DNA of 64,000 bases. Origin: Enterobacter pseudoroggenkampii (GTDB lineage: Bacteria; Pseudomonadota; Gammaproteobacteria; Enterobacterales; Enterobacteriaceae). The notes beneath the pieces were generated by a model. The model made no database searches. It was not told where the DNA came from and saw nothing but the letters and a program-made list of their open reading frames with translations. Below, piece by piece: positions 11,879 to 22,847 of this stretch. Positions within the stretch are counted from its first letter, which is position 1. Every line of letters starts with the position of its first letter. The DNA lies in the NCBI RefSeq assembly GCF_026420145.1, contig NZ_JAPMLV010000002.1, positions 124,001 through 188,000 of the forward strand, read 5' to 3'. The translations under genes were made by a program, and so were the position numbers.

Positions 11879-11935
11879 TTAAAAAAAGAAAAGAGTCCAT
11901 GGCCCTGTCAAGGTTATGGTTAAATCTTTTAACAT
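11879..11935 (-). CDS. Possible 18-residue leader peptide upstream of cra
   Basis: The minus strand holds an ATG frame of 18 codons that reads MLKDLTITLTGPWTLFFF and stops (TAA, 11881-11879) just before the cra Shine-Dalgarno. It ends in three Phe codons. Just upstream, an imperfect inverted repeat (11941-11977, arms CGCAGA-AAAGC and GCTTTTATCTGCG) could fold in the transcript. I see no strong ribosome-binding site for it. A short ORF has been described before fruR/cra in other enterics, but I do not recognise this sequence as that one. It may be fortuitous. Confidence 0.3.
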   Translation of the reverse strand: MLKDLTITLTGPWTLFFF

Positions 11936-11994
11936 CTAAACGCAGAAAAGCCTTCGCGGCAACCGCTTTTATCTGCGTTGTCGGCTGATTACGC

Positions 11995-12023
11995 AAAAAA
12001 AAGCCCGGCTTTGGTGACCGGGC
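11995..12023 (-). terminator. Rho-independent terminator of ilvIH
   Basis: The minus strand has a six-base GC stem (GCCCGG, 12018-12023, with CCGGGC, 12003-12008), a nine-base loop, and then eight T residues (12002-11995). It lies 26 bases after the ilvH stop. Confidence 0.88.
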
Positions 12024-12048
12024 AGAAAGAGGCGAACCTTTTTGACAA

Positions 12049-12540
12049 CTAACGCATGATTTTCTCGCCGCGTGACAGACCGACTACACCCGATCTCGCG
12101 ACCTCGACAATTTTTGCGACATCCCGCACTGACGCCAGGAAAGCATCCAGCTTGTCGCTTGTCCCAACCAGCTGAACCGTATAAAGAGAAGGGGTGACGT
12201 CAATAATCTGTCCGCGGAAAATATCCGCATTGCGTTTAACTTCTTCACGCCCGTAGCCGCTGGCCTGGATTTTCACCAGCATGACCTCTCGTTCAACGTA
12301 GGCCCCCTGCCCCAGCTCGCTCACGCGCAGCACATCAACCAGCTTATGCAGCTGTTTCTCAATCTGCTCAAGCACTTTGGCATCGCCGACGGTTTGGATC
12401 GTCATGCGCGACAGCGTCGGGTCTTCCGTCGGGGCAACGGTCAGGCTTTCAATGTTATAGCCGCGCTGCGCAAAAAGACCAATGACGCGCGACAGTGCGC
12501 CAGACTCGTTTTCCAGTAAAACAGATAATATCCGGCGCAT
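12049..12540 (-). CDS. ilvH: IlvH, acetohydroxyacid synthase III regulatory subunit
   Basis: IlvH is the small subunit of AHAS III. It confers valine feedback inhibition and boosts the activity of IlvI. The 163-residue length equals E. coli IlvH. An N-terminal ACT domain begins [23 protein letters not shown], the valine-binding region, and a second ACT-like half follows. The gene starts one base after the ilvI stop, so the two subunits are co-translated. A strong terminator follows. Confidence 0.97.
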   Translation of the reverse strand: MRRILSVLLENESGALSRVIGLFAQRGYNIESLTVAPTEDPTLSRMTIQTVGDAKVLEQIEKQLHKLVDVLRVSELGQGAYVEREVMLVKIQASGYGREEVKRNADIFRGQIIDVTPSLYTVQLVGTSDKLDAFLASVRDVAKIVEVARSGVVGLSRGEKIMR

Positions 12541-12541
12541 A

Positions 12542-14266
12542 TCAGGTTCTCTCCGTTTTGCTTAACCACATTTCATCCATACCACCACCACGAATATGCA
12601 TCGGATAAACGTGTTCGGTCCCATCAACAATCACATCCATAAAGACGAGGCGGTTGTTTTTAACGTGCTCAAGCGCTTGCGCGAGCTTCGCTTCCAGCTC
12701 AGCCGGATCGGTTACCCGCATGCCTACATGGCCGTAAGCTTCAGCAAGACGAACAAAGTCCGGCAGCGATTTCATGTATGACTGAGAATGACGGCCAGAG
12801 TAGATCATATCCTGCCACTGCTTCACCATACCGAGATACCCGTTATTCAGGTTCAGCACCAGTACCGGCAGTTCATATTGCAGCGCGGTAGACAGCTCCT
12901 GAATGTTCATCTGAATACTGCCATCACCGGTCACGCAGACGACGGTTTCATTCGGCAACGCCAGCTTCACGCCCAGCGCGGCAGGCAGACCAAAGCCCAT
13001 GGTTCCTAAACCACCGGAGTTGATCCAGTGTCGCGGTTTATCAAACGGGTAATACAGGGCGGCAAACATCTGGTGCTGCCCTACGTCTGAGGTTACGTAC
13101 GCTTCACCTTTCGTCAGTCGCCACACCGCTTCGATGACCGCCTGCGGCTTATTGCTTTCGCTTTGCGTGTCATATTTCAGGCACTGACGCGCGCGCCACT
13201 GTTCAATCTGCTGCCACCAGTCGCGGATCTCATCCAGCGGCTGGGTTGCACTCTCCTGGGTCAGCAGGTCCAGCATTTGCTCCAGAACCTGACGAGCATC
13301 ACCGACGATCGGCACATCAGCCGCCACTGTTTTTGAAATTGACGTAGGATCGATATCAATGTGCAGCACGGTGGCGTTCGGGCAATACTTTGCCAGGTTG
13401 TTGGTGGTGCGATCGTCAAAGCGCACGCCGACGGCAAAGATGACATCGGAATGATGCATCGTCATGTTGGCTTCATAGGTACCGTGCATACCCAGCATCC
13501 CCAGCGCCTGACGATGGGTGGCAGGGAATGCCCCCAGCCCCATCAATGACGATGCAACTGGCAGGTTAAGTTTTTCAATCAGTTCACGGAGCTGGACTTC
13601 GCAGGCAGAGTTGATCGCCCCGCCACCGACATAGACCACCGGTTTTTTGGCTGCCAGCAGCGTTTGCAATGCCCGCTTGATCTGACCTTTATGCCCCTGC
13701 GTTGTTGGGTTATAAGAGCGCATGCTGACCGATTCCGGCCAGACATAAGGCAGCTTGTTTGCCGGGTTCAGGATATCTTTAGGCAGATCGACCACCACCG
13801 GTCCCGGGCGTCCGCTTGCTGCCAGCCAGAAGGCTTTTTTCAGTACGCCGGGAATGTCTTCTGTTTGCTTGACCAGGAAGCTGTGCTTCACAACGGGACG
13901 CGAAATCCCGACCATGTCGCACTCCTGAAAAGCATCGTAGCCAATCAGTGAGGTTGCCACCTGCCCGGAGAGGATCACCAGCGGGATAGAGTCCATATAG
14001 GCCGTCGCAATGCCGGTAATGGCGTTTGTCGCGCCGGGGCCGGACGTGACTAACACCACGCCCACTTCACCCGTCGCACGCGCCAGGCCGTCAGCCATGT
14101 GCACCGCCGCCTGCTCGTGACGTACCAGAACATGGTCAATGCCCCCTACCGTATGCAGCGCATCATAAATATCGAGGACCGCACCGCCAGGGTAGCCGAA
14201 CACTTGCTTTACGCCCTGATCGATCAGCGACCGAACGACCATTTCCGCGCCAGACAACATCTCCAT
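12542..14266 (-). CDS. ilvI: IlvI, acetohydroxyacid synthase III catalytic subunit
   Basis: IlvI condenses pyruvate with a second pyruvate or with 2-ketobutyrate, the first common step of valine, leucine and isoleucine synthesis, using thiamine diphosphate, Mg2+ and FAD. The 574-residue product has the three-domain ThDP-enzyme architecture. The N-terminal catalytic glutamate lies in VLVRHEQAA. The C-terminal ThDP motif runs from GDGSIQMN to [10 protein letters not shown] Shine-Dalgarno GGAGG precedes the ATG. ilvH follows one base later. In E. coli the operon is activated by Lrp and repressed by leucine; the long AT-rich upstream region here allows the same but I did not resolve the sites. 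Confidence 0.97.
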   Translation of the reverse strand: MEMLSGAEMVVRSLIDQGVKQVFGYPGGAVLDIYDALHTVGGIDHVLVRHEQAAVHMADGLARATGEVGVVLVTSGPGATNAITGIATAYMDSIPLVILSGQVATSLIGYDAFQECDMVGISRPVVKHSFLVKQTEDIPGVLKKAFWLAASGRPGPVVVDLPKDILNPANKLPYVWPESVSMRSYNPTTQGHKGQIKRALQTLLAAKKPVVYVGGGAINSACEVQLRELIEKLNLPVASSLMGLGAFPATHRQALGMLGMHGTYEANMTMHHSDVIFAVGVRFDDRTTNNLAKYCPNATVLHIDIDPTSISKTVAADVPIVGDARQVLEQMLDLLTQESATQPLDEIRDWWQQIEQWRARQCLKYDTQSESNKPQAVIEAVWRLTKGEAYVTSDVGQHQMFAALYYPFDKPRHWINSGGLGTMGFGLPAALGVKLALPNETVVCVTGDGSIQMNIQELSTALQYELPVLVLNLNNGYLGMVKQWQDMIYSGRHSQSYMKSLPDFVRLAEAYGHVGMRVTDPAELEAKLAQALEHVKNNRLVFMDVIVDGTEHVYPMHIRGGGMDEMWLSKTERT

Positions 14267-14605
14267 GCTTTGCCTCCAGGCATTTTGTTATAGACGGACT
14301 GCCGAATTCATTTCCGCACCGTCTTACGATTGGGATAAACCAATCTTATATTTTGCAGAGTGTTCTTTACCTTAACCGCTCGTTATGAGGCAGGCAATTA
14401 GCAAACCCGGGTAGATAAACGGCGCGTAAAGCAGAAAAAGCAGGCGTTAACAGGAGATATGGTTAATTCCTCTGGGAATAGAGGATGGGGTGATAAATCA
14501 TCGCTGAAAAGCGCGACAATGCAGGAAATCATCTATTTTTGCGTGCCGGAGAGCAGCCCGAAAAAAAGCACCACAGAATAAAATAGCAATTATCTAAAAG
14601 AACTC
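14267..14605 (-). promoter_or_regulatory. ilvIH upstream control region
   Basis: About 340 bp between leuO and ilvI contain no supported gene. A -10-like TATAAG can be read on the minus strand near 14346-14351. By homology with E. coli this region should hold the ilvIH promoter and Lrp sites, but I could not place individual sites from sequence alone. Confidence 0.5.
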
Positions 14606-14639
14606 AGGATAAATCACATAAACCGATGCGATTTATCCT
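14606..14639 (-). terminator. Inverted repeat after leuO, possible terminator
   Basis: A perfect 10-bp inverted repeat (14606-14615 with 14630-14639; AGGATAAATC and its complement) encloses 14 bases and starts eight bases after the leuO stop. The stem is AT-rich. The minus-strand continuation GAGTTCTTTTAG is only weakly T-rich, so terminator function is uncertain. Confidence 0.4.
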
Positions 14640-14646
14640 GATGCGC

Positions 14647-15609
14647 TTACCGGCGACAGATGCCAACCAGCAACTCTTCCATCCACTGATGCCCTTTATC
14701 CCGACCCGCCGCTTCATGCCAGGAAAGATAACAGGTACGGCTATTTAGCTTGAGCGGCAGAGGTAAAATTTGCAGGTTTAACGGGTCAGAAAACTCTTCT
14801 GCCAGCCAGCGCGGCGCAATCGCCACCAGTTGCGTCTGGGAGACCACGTTTAATACGCTAACCATGGCCATGCCCTGATAGGCCACGCTCGACTGTTTAT
14901 CCGCAGTGTCATACCACGGCAGGCTAAAGGAAGCATATCTGTCGAGTGCAACAACGGCGTGCTGCTCGTTATAAACATCGCTTTCTAGCAGCGGAGAATT
15001 CAGGCGCGGATGTTTTTTACTGGCGACCAGAACCATTTCATCTTTAAACAGCGGCACACAGGAAAATTCTGGACGACGGAACTCTTCATACCCCAGAACG
15101 AATTCGATCTCCTGATAGCGTAACTGATGTTCCGTGTTTTGATTCAGGGATGATTTAAAAACCAGATTGATATTTGGTGCGATCTCTTCAACTTTATTAT
15201 AAATAATCGACGTTAAATAATTATCTAATGGGCTACAGACGCAAAGATGGAATACGCGCTCGCTGCTTAAGGGTTCAAAGCCCGAGCCCGGCAGCTCGTT
15301 TTGTACCAACTGCAACGCCTGGCGGATGGAGCCGAACAGCTGGAATGCGCGCGCCGTAGGCTGGATCCCTCTTCCGTAACGAACAAACAATTCGTCGTTA
15401 AACATGACCTTAAGCCTGGCAACGGCATTACTCACAGCAGGTTGTGACATCCCCAAGGCCTGGGCCGCGCGGGTAATATTCTGTTCCTGCATGACAGCAT
15501 CAAACACCGTCAGAAGATTAAGATCCACCGTGCGTAACTGCGGTTTAATCCCATCAGTAGCTTGAGGTTTTTTAATATTATTTTCTGACACTTCTGACTC
15601 CACTGTCAC
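14647..15609 (-). CDS. leuO: LeuO, LysR-type regulator and H-NS antagonist
   Basis: LeuO is a LysR-type transcription factor that counteracts H-NS silencing at many loci. The N-terminal winged helix-turn-helix is clear ([19 protein letters not shown], then [15 protein letters not shown]), followed by a long effector domain ending [13 protein letters not shown] place the start at a GTG at 15609, preceded by AGGGAG, giving 320 residues; E. coli LeuO has 314 and a GTG start. An in-frame ATG at 15663 would give 338 residues but has no comparable Shine-Dalgarno. The extra N-terminal residues ([17 protein letters not shown]) differ from E. coli and look disordered. The gene is divergent from leuLABCD across an AT-rich region. 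Confidence 0.93.
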   Translation of the reverse strand: MTVESEVSENNIKKPQATDGIKPQLRTVDLNLLTVFDAVMQEQNITRAAQALGMSQPAVSNAVARLKVMFNDELFVRYGRGIQPTARAFQLFGSIRQALQLVQNELPGSGFEPLSSERVFHLCVCSPLDNYLTSIIYNKVEEIAPNINLVFKSSLNQNTEHQLRYQEIEFVLGYEEFRRPEFSCVPLFKDEMVLVASKKHPRLNSPLLESDVYNEQHAVVALDRYASFSLPWYDTADKQSSVAYQGMAMVSVLNVVSQTQLVAIAPRWLAEEFSDPLNLQILPLPLKLNSRTCYLSWHEAAGRDKGHQWMEELLVGICRR

Positions 15610-16135
15610 GCTACACTCCCTTTGCTCACGTACGGTAATCATCTCGAAAATATGATTTACCATGCAAATACGATCAGCAAAAGAGAATTATTTAAAATTC
15701 GGAATATATAAAGACTCTATAATAACGAAAATTAATGAGCGCAAATGATATGTTTGACTTTAGGATTTGAATGAAACCATAAACCAAACAAATATACAAT
15801 TGCCATCAGGTTAATGATGACTTAAGTATTATTAAACTGTTATTGCTATCGCCCTACAGTTAGTTAACAACCTGTTATATCTGTTCGCTTTTCAGCATTA
15901 TGGAACAGATTCACTGCATTTATAACTTAATGATATTAAAACCTTTTAATCACAACGCATTCTCTTCAGGACATTTCACTCATTTTTAAACAATTATATT
16001 TATTTGTTTCTGCAACTCTTTTCTTAAGTCCAAAATTAGACAATTAGTCGGGTCGCGAAAGCTAAAACCAGCACAATTAGCTAAAGTGAATACCCTGCTG
16101 ATTCCGTCTGTCGGGCCCGTTTTCATCGTCAGGGG
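15610..16135. promoter_or_regulatory. leuO-leuLABCD divergent regulatory region
   Basis: About 530 bp of markedly AT-rich DNA, with many A/T runs between 15660 and 16060, separates leuO from the leu promoter. In E. coli and Salmonella the same interval is silenced by H-NS and contains LeuO and AT-rich silencer sites. I see no gene in it. Confidence 0.65.
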
Positions 16136-16164
16136 TTGACATGAACGGCCGTATCCAGTACCAC
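16136..16164 (+). promoter_or_regulatory. leuLABCD promoter
   Basis: A consensus -35 TTGACA (16136-16141) is followed after 17 bp by TACCAC (16159-16164), a weak -10, 33 bp before leuL. Position and the GTATCCAG spacer resemble the E. coli leu promoter. Confidence 0.7.
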
Positions 16165-16197
16165 TAAAAGCATATTGAATTTAACGGAGCACGATTC

Positions 16198-16284
16198 ATG
16201 ATTCGCACCATTCGTTTCACCGGTCTACTACTACTAAACGCATTCACTGTGCGCGGTAGACTGGCGGGCGAAATTCAGCGTTGA
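16198..16284 (+). CDS. leuL: LeuL, leu operon leader peptide
   Basis: This is a 28-codon leader reading MIRTIRFTGLLLLNAFTVRG and continuing eight more residues. The four consecutive leucines (residues 10-13) are all encoded by CTA, a rare leucine codon. Ribosome stalling there when charged leucyl-tRNA is scarce would prevent formation of the attenuator 19 bases downstream. The length equals E. coli LeuL (28 residues) and the CTA block is the hallmark of leu attenuation. A GGAG ribosome-binding site lies a few bases before the ATG. Confidence 0.93.
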   Translation: MIRTIRFTGLLLLNAFTVRGRLAGEIQR

Positions 16285-16302
16285 ATCGTCACCAGTAAGA
16301 CT

Positions 16303-16332
16303 AAAAACCCGCGCCACTGCGCGGGTTTTTTT
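16303..16332 (+). terminator. leu attenuator
   Basis: A 7-bp GC stem (CCCGCGC 16308-16314 with GCGCGGG 16319-16325) and a four-base loop are followed by seven T residues, between leuL and leuA. Preceding A residues can extend the stem with the T run. Confidence 0.93.
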
Positions 16333-16375
16333 ATGCTCGTAGCAAGGCGCCCTAAGACTGACAAGGACCTAACCC

Positions 16376-19038
<2,663 letters not shown>

Positions 19039-19040
19039 TC

Positions 19041-20441
19041 ATGGCTAAGACGTTATATGAAAAGTTGTTCGATGCGCACGTTGTTTACGAGGCACCAAAC
19101 GAAACCCCGCTGCTGTACATTGACCGTCATCTGGTACACGAAGTGACCTCACCTCAGGCATTTGACGGCCTGCGCGCGCACAAGCGTCCGGTACGTCAGC
19201 CGGGTAAAACCTTCGCGACGATGGATCACAACGTTTCCACCCAGACCAAAGACATTAACGCCTCGGGTGAGATGGCCCGTATCCAGATGCAGGAGCTGAT
19301 TAAGAACTGCAATGAATTTGGCGTTGAGCTGTACGACCTGAACCATCCGTATCAGGGCATCGTCCACGTGATGGGGCCTGAGCAAGGGATCACCCTGCCG
19401 GGCATGACCATCGTCTGCGGTGACTCCCATACCGCGACCCACGGCGCGTTTGGCGCTCTGGCATTCGGGATTGGCACGTCCGAAGTGGAACATGTGCTGG
19501 CAACGCAGACCCTGAAGCAGGGCCGCGCCAAAACCATGAAGATTGAGGTGAAGGGTAAAGCGGCACCTGGCATTACCGCGAAAGACATCGTGCTGGCCAT
19601 CATCGGTAAAACCGGCAGCGCAGGCGGTACCGGCCACGTCGTTGAGTTCTGCGGCGACGCTATTCAGGCACTGAGTATGGAAGGTCGCATGACCCTGTGC
19701 AACATGGCCATTGAGATGGGCGCAAAAGCCGGGCTGGTCGCGCCGGACGAAACCACCTTCAACTATGTGAAGGGTCGTCTGCACGCGCCGAAAGGTCAGG
19801 ATTTTGACGACGCGGTAGCCTACTGGAAAACCCTGACAACCGACGATGGGGCAACGTTTGATACCGTTGTCACGCTGCAGGCAGAAGAGATTGCGCCTCA
19901 GGTGACCTGGGGCACCAACCCGGGTCAGGTGATTTCCGTCAACGACAGCATCCCTGACCCGGCCTCCTTCGCCGATCCGGTCGAGCGCGCCAGTGCGGAA
20001 AAAGCGCTGGCCTATATGGGGCTGAAGCCCGGCGTGCCGTTGACCGATGTCGCCATTGATAAAGTGTTTATCGGCTCCTGCACCAACTCCCGTATCGAAG
20101 ATTTGCGTGCCGCCGCCGAAATTGCCAAAGGTCGTAAAGTGGCACCAGGCGTGCAGGCGCTGGTGGTTCCTGGCTCCGGTCCGGTGAAGGCCCAGGCGGA
20201 AGCCGAAGGTCTGGATAAGATCTTTATCGAAGCGGGCTTCGAGTGGCGTCTGCCTGGCTGCTCCATGTGTCTGGCGATGAACAATGACCGCCTGAATCCG
20301 GGTGAGCGCTGCGCCTCCACCAGTAACCGTAACTTTGAAGGTCGTCAGGGCCGCGGCGGTCGCACCCATCTGGTCAGCCCGGCAATGGCCGCCGCTGCGG
20401 CAGTCACCGGCCATTTCGCCGATATTCGCAGCCTGAAATAA
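19041..20441 (+). CDS. leuC: LeuC, isopropylmalate isomerase large subunit
   Basis: LeuC is the iron-sulfur subunit of the heterodimeric isopropylmalate isomerase, which interconverts 2- and 3-isopropylmalate with LeuD. It has 466 residues, as in E. coli. Cluster cysteines are visible in IGSCTNSR and in [11 protein letters not shown] (CxxC), the standard three-cysteine 4Fe-4S set of the aconitase family. [10 protein letters not shown] is the substrate-binding segment. leuD follows ten bases later with its own Shine-Dalgarno (AAGGAGA). Confidence 0.97.
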   Translation: MAKTLYEKLFDAHVVYEAPNETPLLYIDRHLVHEVTSPQAFDGLRAHKRPVRQPGKTFATMDHNVSTQTKDINASGEMARIQMQELIKNCNEFGVELYDLNHPYQGIVHVMGPEQGITLPGMTIVCGDSHTATHGAFGALAFGIGTSEVEHVLATQTLKQGRAKTMKIEVKGKAAPGITAKDIVLAIIGKTGSAGGTGHVVEFCGDAIQALSMEGRMTLCNMAIEMGAKAGLVAPDETTFNYVKGRLHAPKGQDFDDAVAYWKTLTTDDGATFDTVVTLQAEEIAPQVTWGTNPGQVISVNDSIPDPASFADPVERASAEKALAYMGLKPGVPLTDVAIDKVFIGSCTNSRIEDLRAAAEIAKGRKVAPGVQALVVPGSGPVKAQAEAEGLDKIFIEAGFEWRLPGCSMCLAMNNDRLNPGERCASTSNRNFEGRQGRGGRTHLVSPAMAAAAAVTGHFADIRSLK

Positions 20442-20451
20442 GGAGACAATC

Positions 20452-21057
20452 ATGGCAGAGAAATTTACCCAACATACGGGCCGGGTTGTCCCGCTGGACG
20501 CCGCTAACGTCGATACTGACGCTATTATTCCAAAACAATTTCTGCAGAAGGTGACGCGTACCGGTTTCGGCGCGCACCTGTTTAACGACTGGCGTTTCCT
20601 CGACGATAAGGGCGAAGTGCCTAATCCGGAATTCGTGTTGAACTTCCCGGAATACAAAGGCGCCTCCATTTTGCTGGCGCGGGAAAACTTTGGCTGCGGC
20701 TCATCCCGTGAACACGCGCCGTGGGCGCTCACCGACTACGGCTTTAAGGTGGTCATTGCCCCAAGCTTCGCGGATATCTTCTACGGCAACAGCTTCAACA
20801 ACCAGCTTCTGCCGGTGACGCTGAGCGATGAACAGGTCGACGAATTGTTCGCGCTGGTTAAGGCGAATCCGGGCATTTCGTTTGAAGTGGATCTGGAAGC
20901 CGAAGTGGTGAAAGCCGGGGATAAGACCTACAGCTTCAGCATTGATGCCTTCCGCCGTCACTGCATGCTGAACGGTCTGGATAGCATTGGTTTAACTCTC
21001 CAGCACGAAGCGGCGATTGCCACGTACGAACAAAAACAACCCGCATTTATGAAATAA
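20452..21057 (+). CDS. leuD: LeuD, isopropylmalate isomerase small subunit
   Basis: LeuD is the small swivelling subunit of isopropylmalate isomerase. The 201-residue length matches E. coli. The aconitase swivel-domain signature [15 protein letters not shown] and the [11 protein letters not shown] segment are present. It is the last gene of leuABCD; a strong hairpin follows within ten bases. Confidence 0.97.
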   Translation: MAEKFTQHTGRVVPLDAANVDTDAIIPKQFLQKVTRTGFGAHLFNDWRFLDDKGEVPNPEFVLNFPEYKGASILLARENFGCGSSREHAPWALTDYGFKVVIAPSFADIFYGNSFNNQLLPVTLSDEQVDELFALVKANPGISFEVDLEAEVVKAGDKTYSFSIDAFRRHCMLNGLDSIGLTLQHEAAIATYEQKQPAFMK

Positions 21058-21062
21058 TCCTC

Positions 21063-21095
21063 CGGCCTGCAGTGTACTCTGCAGGCCGTGTTTTA
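21063..21095 (+). terminator. leuABCD terminator
   Basis: A perfect 10-bp stem (CGGCCTGCAG 21063-21072 with its complement 21079-21088) and a six-base loop are followed by TGTTTTA. Confidence 0.88.
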
Positions 21096-21220
21096 TCCCA
21101 ATGCCAATCTTCCATCTGTAAATACTTCGCAAACCCAGCCAATAATAACGTTATATTTAATGTCAATTTAATGTTCCCTGAGCAGAATAATCGCTCAATC
21201 AGCTGGTAGCGGAACTTATC

Positions 21221-22111
21221 ATGGAAAAGAAAAATAGCAATGAGTCTCATCTCCGTTCTCATGAAATACAAAAATGCACAATAGTGAGCGTGATAACAAA
21301 TAGTTTACTCACCGGCTTTCAGATAGTTGCAGGAATATTCTCCGGATCACAGGGATTAATTTCTGATGGGATTCATTCTCTTTCCGATTTATCCTCTGAC
21401 TTTGTCGTTCTGATTGCAAATAAAAAGAGTCAGAAAGCCTCTGATATCGATCATCATTACGGTCATCTGCGTTTCGAAAACGGTGCAAAGCTCATTATTG
21501 GCGCTATTCTGCTGCTTGTGGGAGTCGGAATGCTCTGGTCCGCAGGGAATAAACTGCTTCACCCCGAGACGCATCAGCTAGTGAAAGGGGCCGCTCTGTG
21601 GGTGGCGATACTGGCGCTGGTGGTGAAGGAAAGCCTTTTCAGATACATGTATGCCACGGGAAAACGTATTCAGTCCTCTCTGCTGATAGCCAATGCCTGG
21701 CATGCCCGCTCTGACGCAGCCTCGTCAGTGGTTGTCGCCATCGGTATTGCCGGGAATTTAGTGGGTTTTCACGCGATGGACCTGATTGCGGCCCTGATTG
21801 TTGGGATATTTATCGCCCATATGGGTTACAAATTCTCTGCCGATGCCCTGCACGACCTGATGGACCGTTCGCTTGAACCCGAGCTGGAGCACGATATCAA
21901 AATGTGTCTTCTCTCAACCGAGGGTGTTACCGGACTCCATGATTTAAAAACCCGTAAAATGGGCGATTTAGCCCTTGTCGATGTCCATCTGGAAGTTAAC
22001 GGCGAATTAAGCGTAAAAGAAGGGCATCAGATTGCCGTCAATGCCAGAAACAACGTGATGCAAAAATTCAATGTGCTGAACGTGATGACGCATATTGATC
22101 CTGCTCGCTAA
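21221..22111 (+). CDS. Cation diffusion facilitator family transporter
   Basis: The 296-residue product is a CDF-family inner-membrane metal/proton antiporter. After a hydrophilic N-terminus come about six hydrophobic segments, then a cytoplasmic C-terminal domain of about 85 residues with the usual CDF ferredoxin-like pattern (DLKTRKMGDLALVDVHLEV). Intramembrane site candidates are D49, H52 and D56 in SDGIHSLSD and the second pair in NAWHARSDAASS. A His/Asp set of this kind is common in zinc-type CDFs, but I cannot fix the substrate. The gene has no counterpart at this place in E. coli K-12. Its first 200 bases and its upstream region are more AT-rich than the leu genes. A 12-bp inverted repeat separates it from the next gene, which is co-oriented. 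Confidence 0.88.
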   Translation: MEKKNSNESHLRSHEIQKCTIVSVITNSLLTGFQIVAGIFSGSQGLISDGIHSLSDLSSDFVVLIANKKSQKASDIDHHYGHLRFENGAKLIIGAILLLVGVGMLWSAGNKLLHPETHQLVKGAALWVAILALVVKESLFRYMYATGKRIQSSLLIANAWHARSDAASSVVVAIGIAGNLVGFHAMDLIAALIVGIFIAHMGYKFSADALHDLMDRSLEPELEHDIKMCLLSTEGVTGLHDLKTRKMGDLALVDVHLEVNGELSVKEGHQIAVNARNNVMQKFNVLNVMTHIDPAR

Positions 22112-22127
22112 TCGGAACGCATAAATA

Positions 22128-22180
22128 CAGTGTGACGCAACCCACCGTTAAGGTTTCGTTAATTAATCTGCGTCACACTG
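22128..22180. repeat. 12-bp inverted repeat with 29-base spacer
   Basis: CAGTGTGACGCA (22128-22139) is repeated as its exact complement TGCGTCACACTG (22169-22180). Neither strand has a T run after the repeat, so a terminator is unlikely; the arrangement looks like a paired operator or a folded leader between the CDF gene and the cytochrome b561-like gene. Confidence 0.7.
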
Positions 22181-22217
22181 CATCGCATCAGCTCTCTCAT
22201 TATTGAGGTAAAAAGCG

Positions 22218-22799
22218 ATGAACCCAACGCTACGCAATACGCTTCCCCATAAAGAAACACCCTTTTTTCGCGTACTGCACATTCTTGTGGCCGTTCTGGT
22301 GCTGGTCCAGATCATCAATTCTAATTTCACCGAAAGTGAAGCCCTCCACGACTCCGGGCTGAACGGAATTGTCACCTGGATGCATATTATTTCCGGGTTT
22401 GGTTTAATTTTTTGTGGCATTGCCATGATGGCATGGATGTTAACCCAGCGCGGATTTAAATATTACTTCGCCTGGCTGGCGCTGGATTTTCGCGGAATCG
22501 TTGACGATATTCGCACCCTCACGCAGCGCCAGCTTCCTGACGCGCATGCCGGCGGTATGGCGGCAACGGTGCAAGGTTTGGGCGTGCTGGCGCTGCTGGG
22601 CGTTGCACTCTGCGGCGCGGCCTGGTTCGTGCTGAACGCCACGCTCGGACCCGTTTCGTCCGTCACAGAATCCGCCTTAAATTTGCATAAATTTCTGACG
22701 GTCTTTGTTGAGACATATTTCTGGGCACACGGTTTCATGGGCCTCGTTCATATGTACCTGACGCTACGCGCGCAGCGTAAGTATCAGTGTTCAGAATAA
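22218..22799 (+). CDS. Cytochrome b561 family membrane protein
   Basis: The 193-residue product looks like a four-helix di-haem b-type cytochrome of the bacterial b561 (CybB-like) group, which passes electrons in the inner membrane; quinone is the usual donor or acceptor in the family. Candidate axial ligands are H21 and H56 in the first two helices and H157 and H171 (or H178) in the last two. The 14-residue spacing of H157-H171 is that of E. coli CybB as I recall it. The sequence between helices 2 and 3 is longer than in CybB. The start has GAGGT before the ATG. Together with the CDF gene it makes up an insert between leuD and setA that E. coli lacks. Its physiological role is not evident. 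Confidence 0.8.
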   Translation: MNPTLRNTLPHKETPFFRVLHILVAVLVLVQIINSNFTESEALHDSGLNGIVTWMHIISGFGLIFCGIAMMAWMLTQRGFKYYFAWLALDFRGIVDDIRTLTQRQLPDAHAGGMAATVQGLGVLALLGVALCGAAWFVLNATLGPVSSVTESALNLHKFLTVFVETYFWAHGFMGLVHMYLTLRAQRKYQCSE

Positions 22800-22810
22800 T
22801 ACGGTTCGCA

Positions 22811-22838
22811 GAGCCCGGCGTTCCCGGGCTCCGTTTCA
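22811..22838. terminator. Hairpin between convergent b561 gene and setA
   Basis: An 8-bp stem (GAGCCCGG 22811-22818 with CCGGGCTC 22824-22831) and a five-base loop are followed on the plus strand by CGTTTCATT. It probably terminates the b561 transcript; the T run is modest. Confidence 0.6.
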
Positions 22839-22847
22839 TTCATCCGA

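Noticed and set aside
14459..14581. 40-codon plus-strand frame in the ilvI-leuO gap with AGGAGAT upstream
   Set aside because: The Shine-Dalgarno is only two bases from the ATG, the frame is antisense to the ilvIH control region, and the product resembles nothing I know.
19149..20732. 527-codon minus-strand frame opposite leuC and leuD
   Set aside because: Antisense shadow of two conserved enzymes with strong codon bias.
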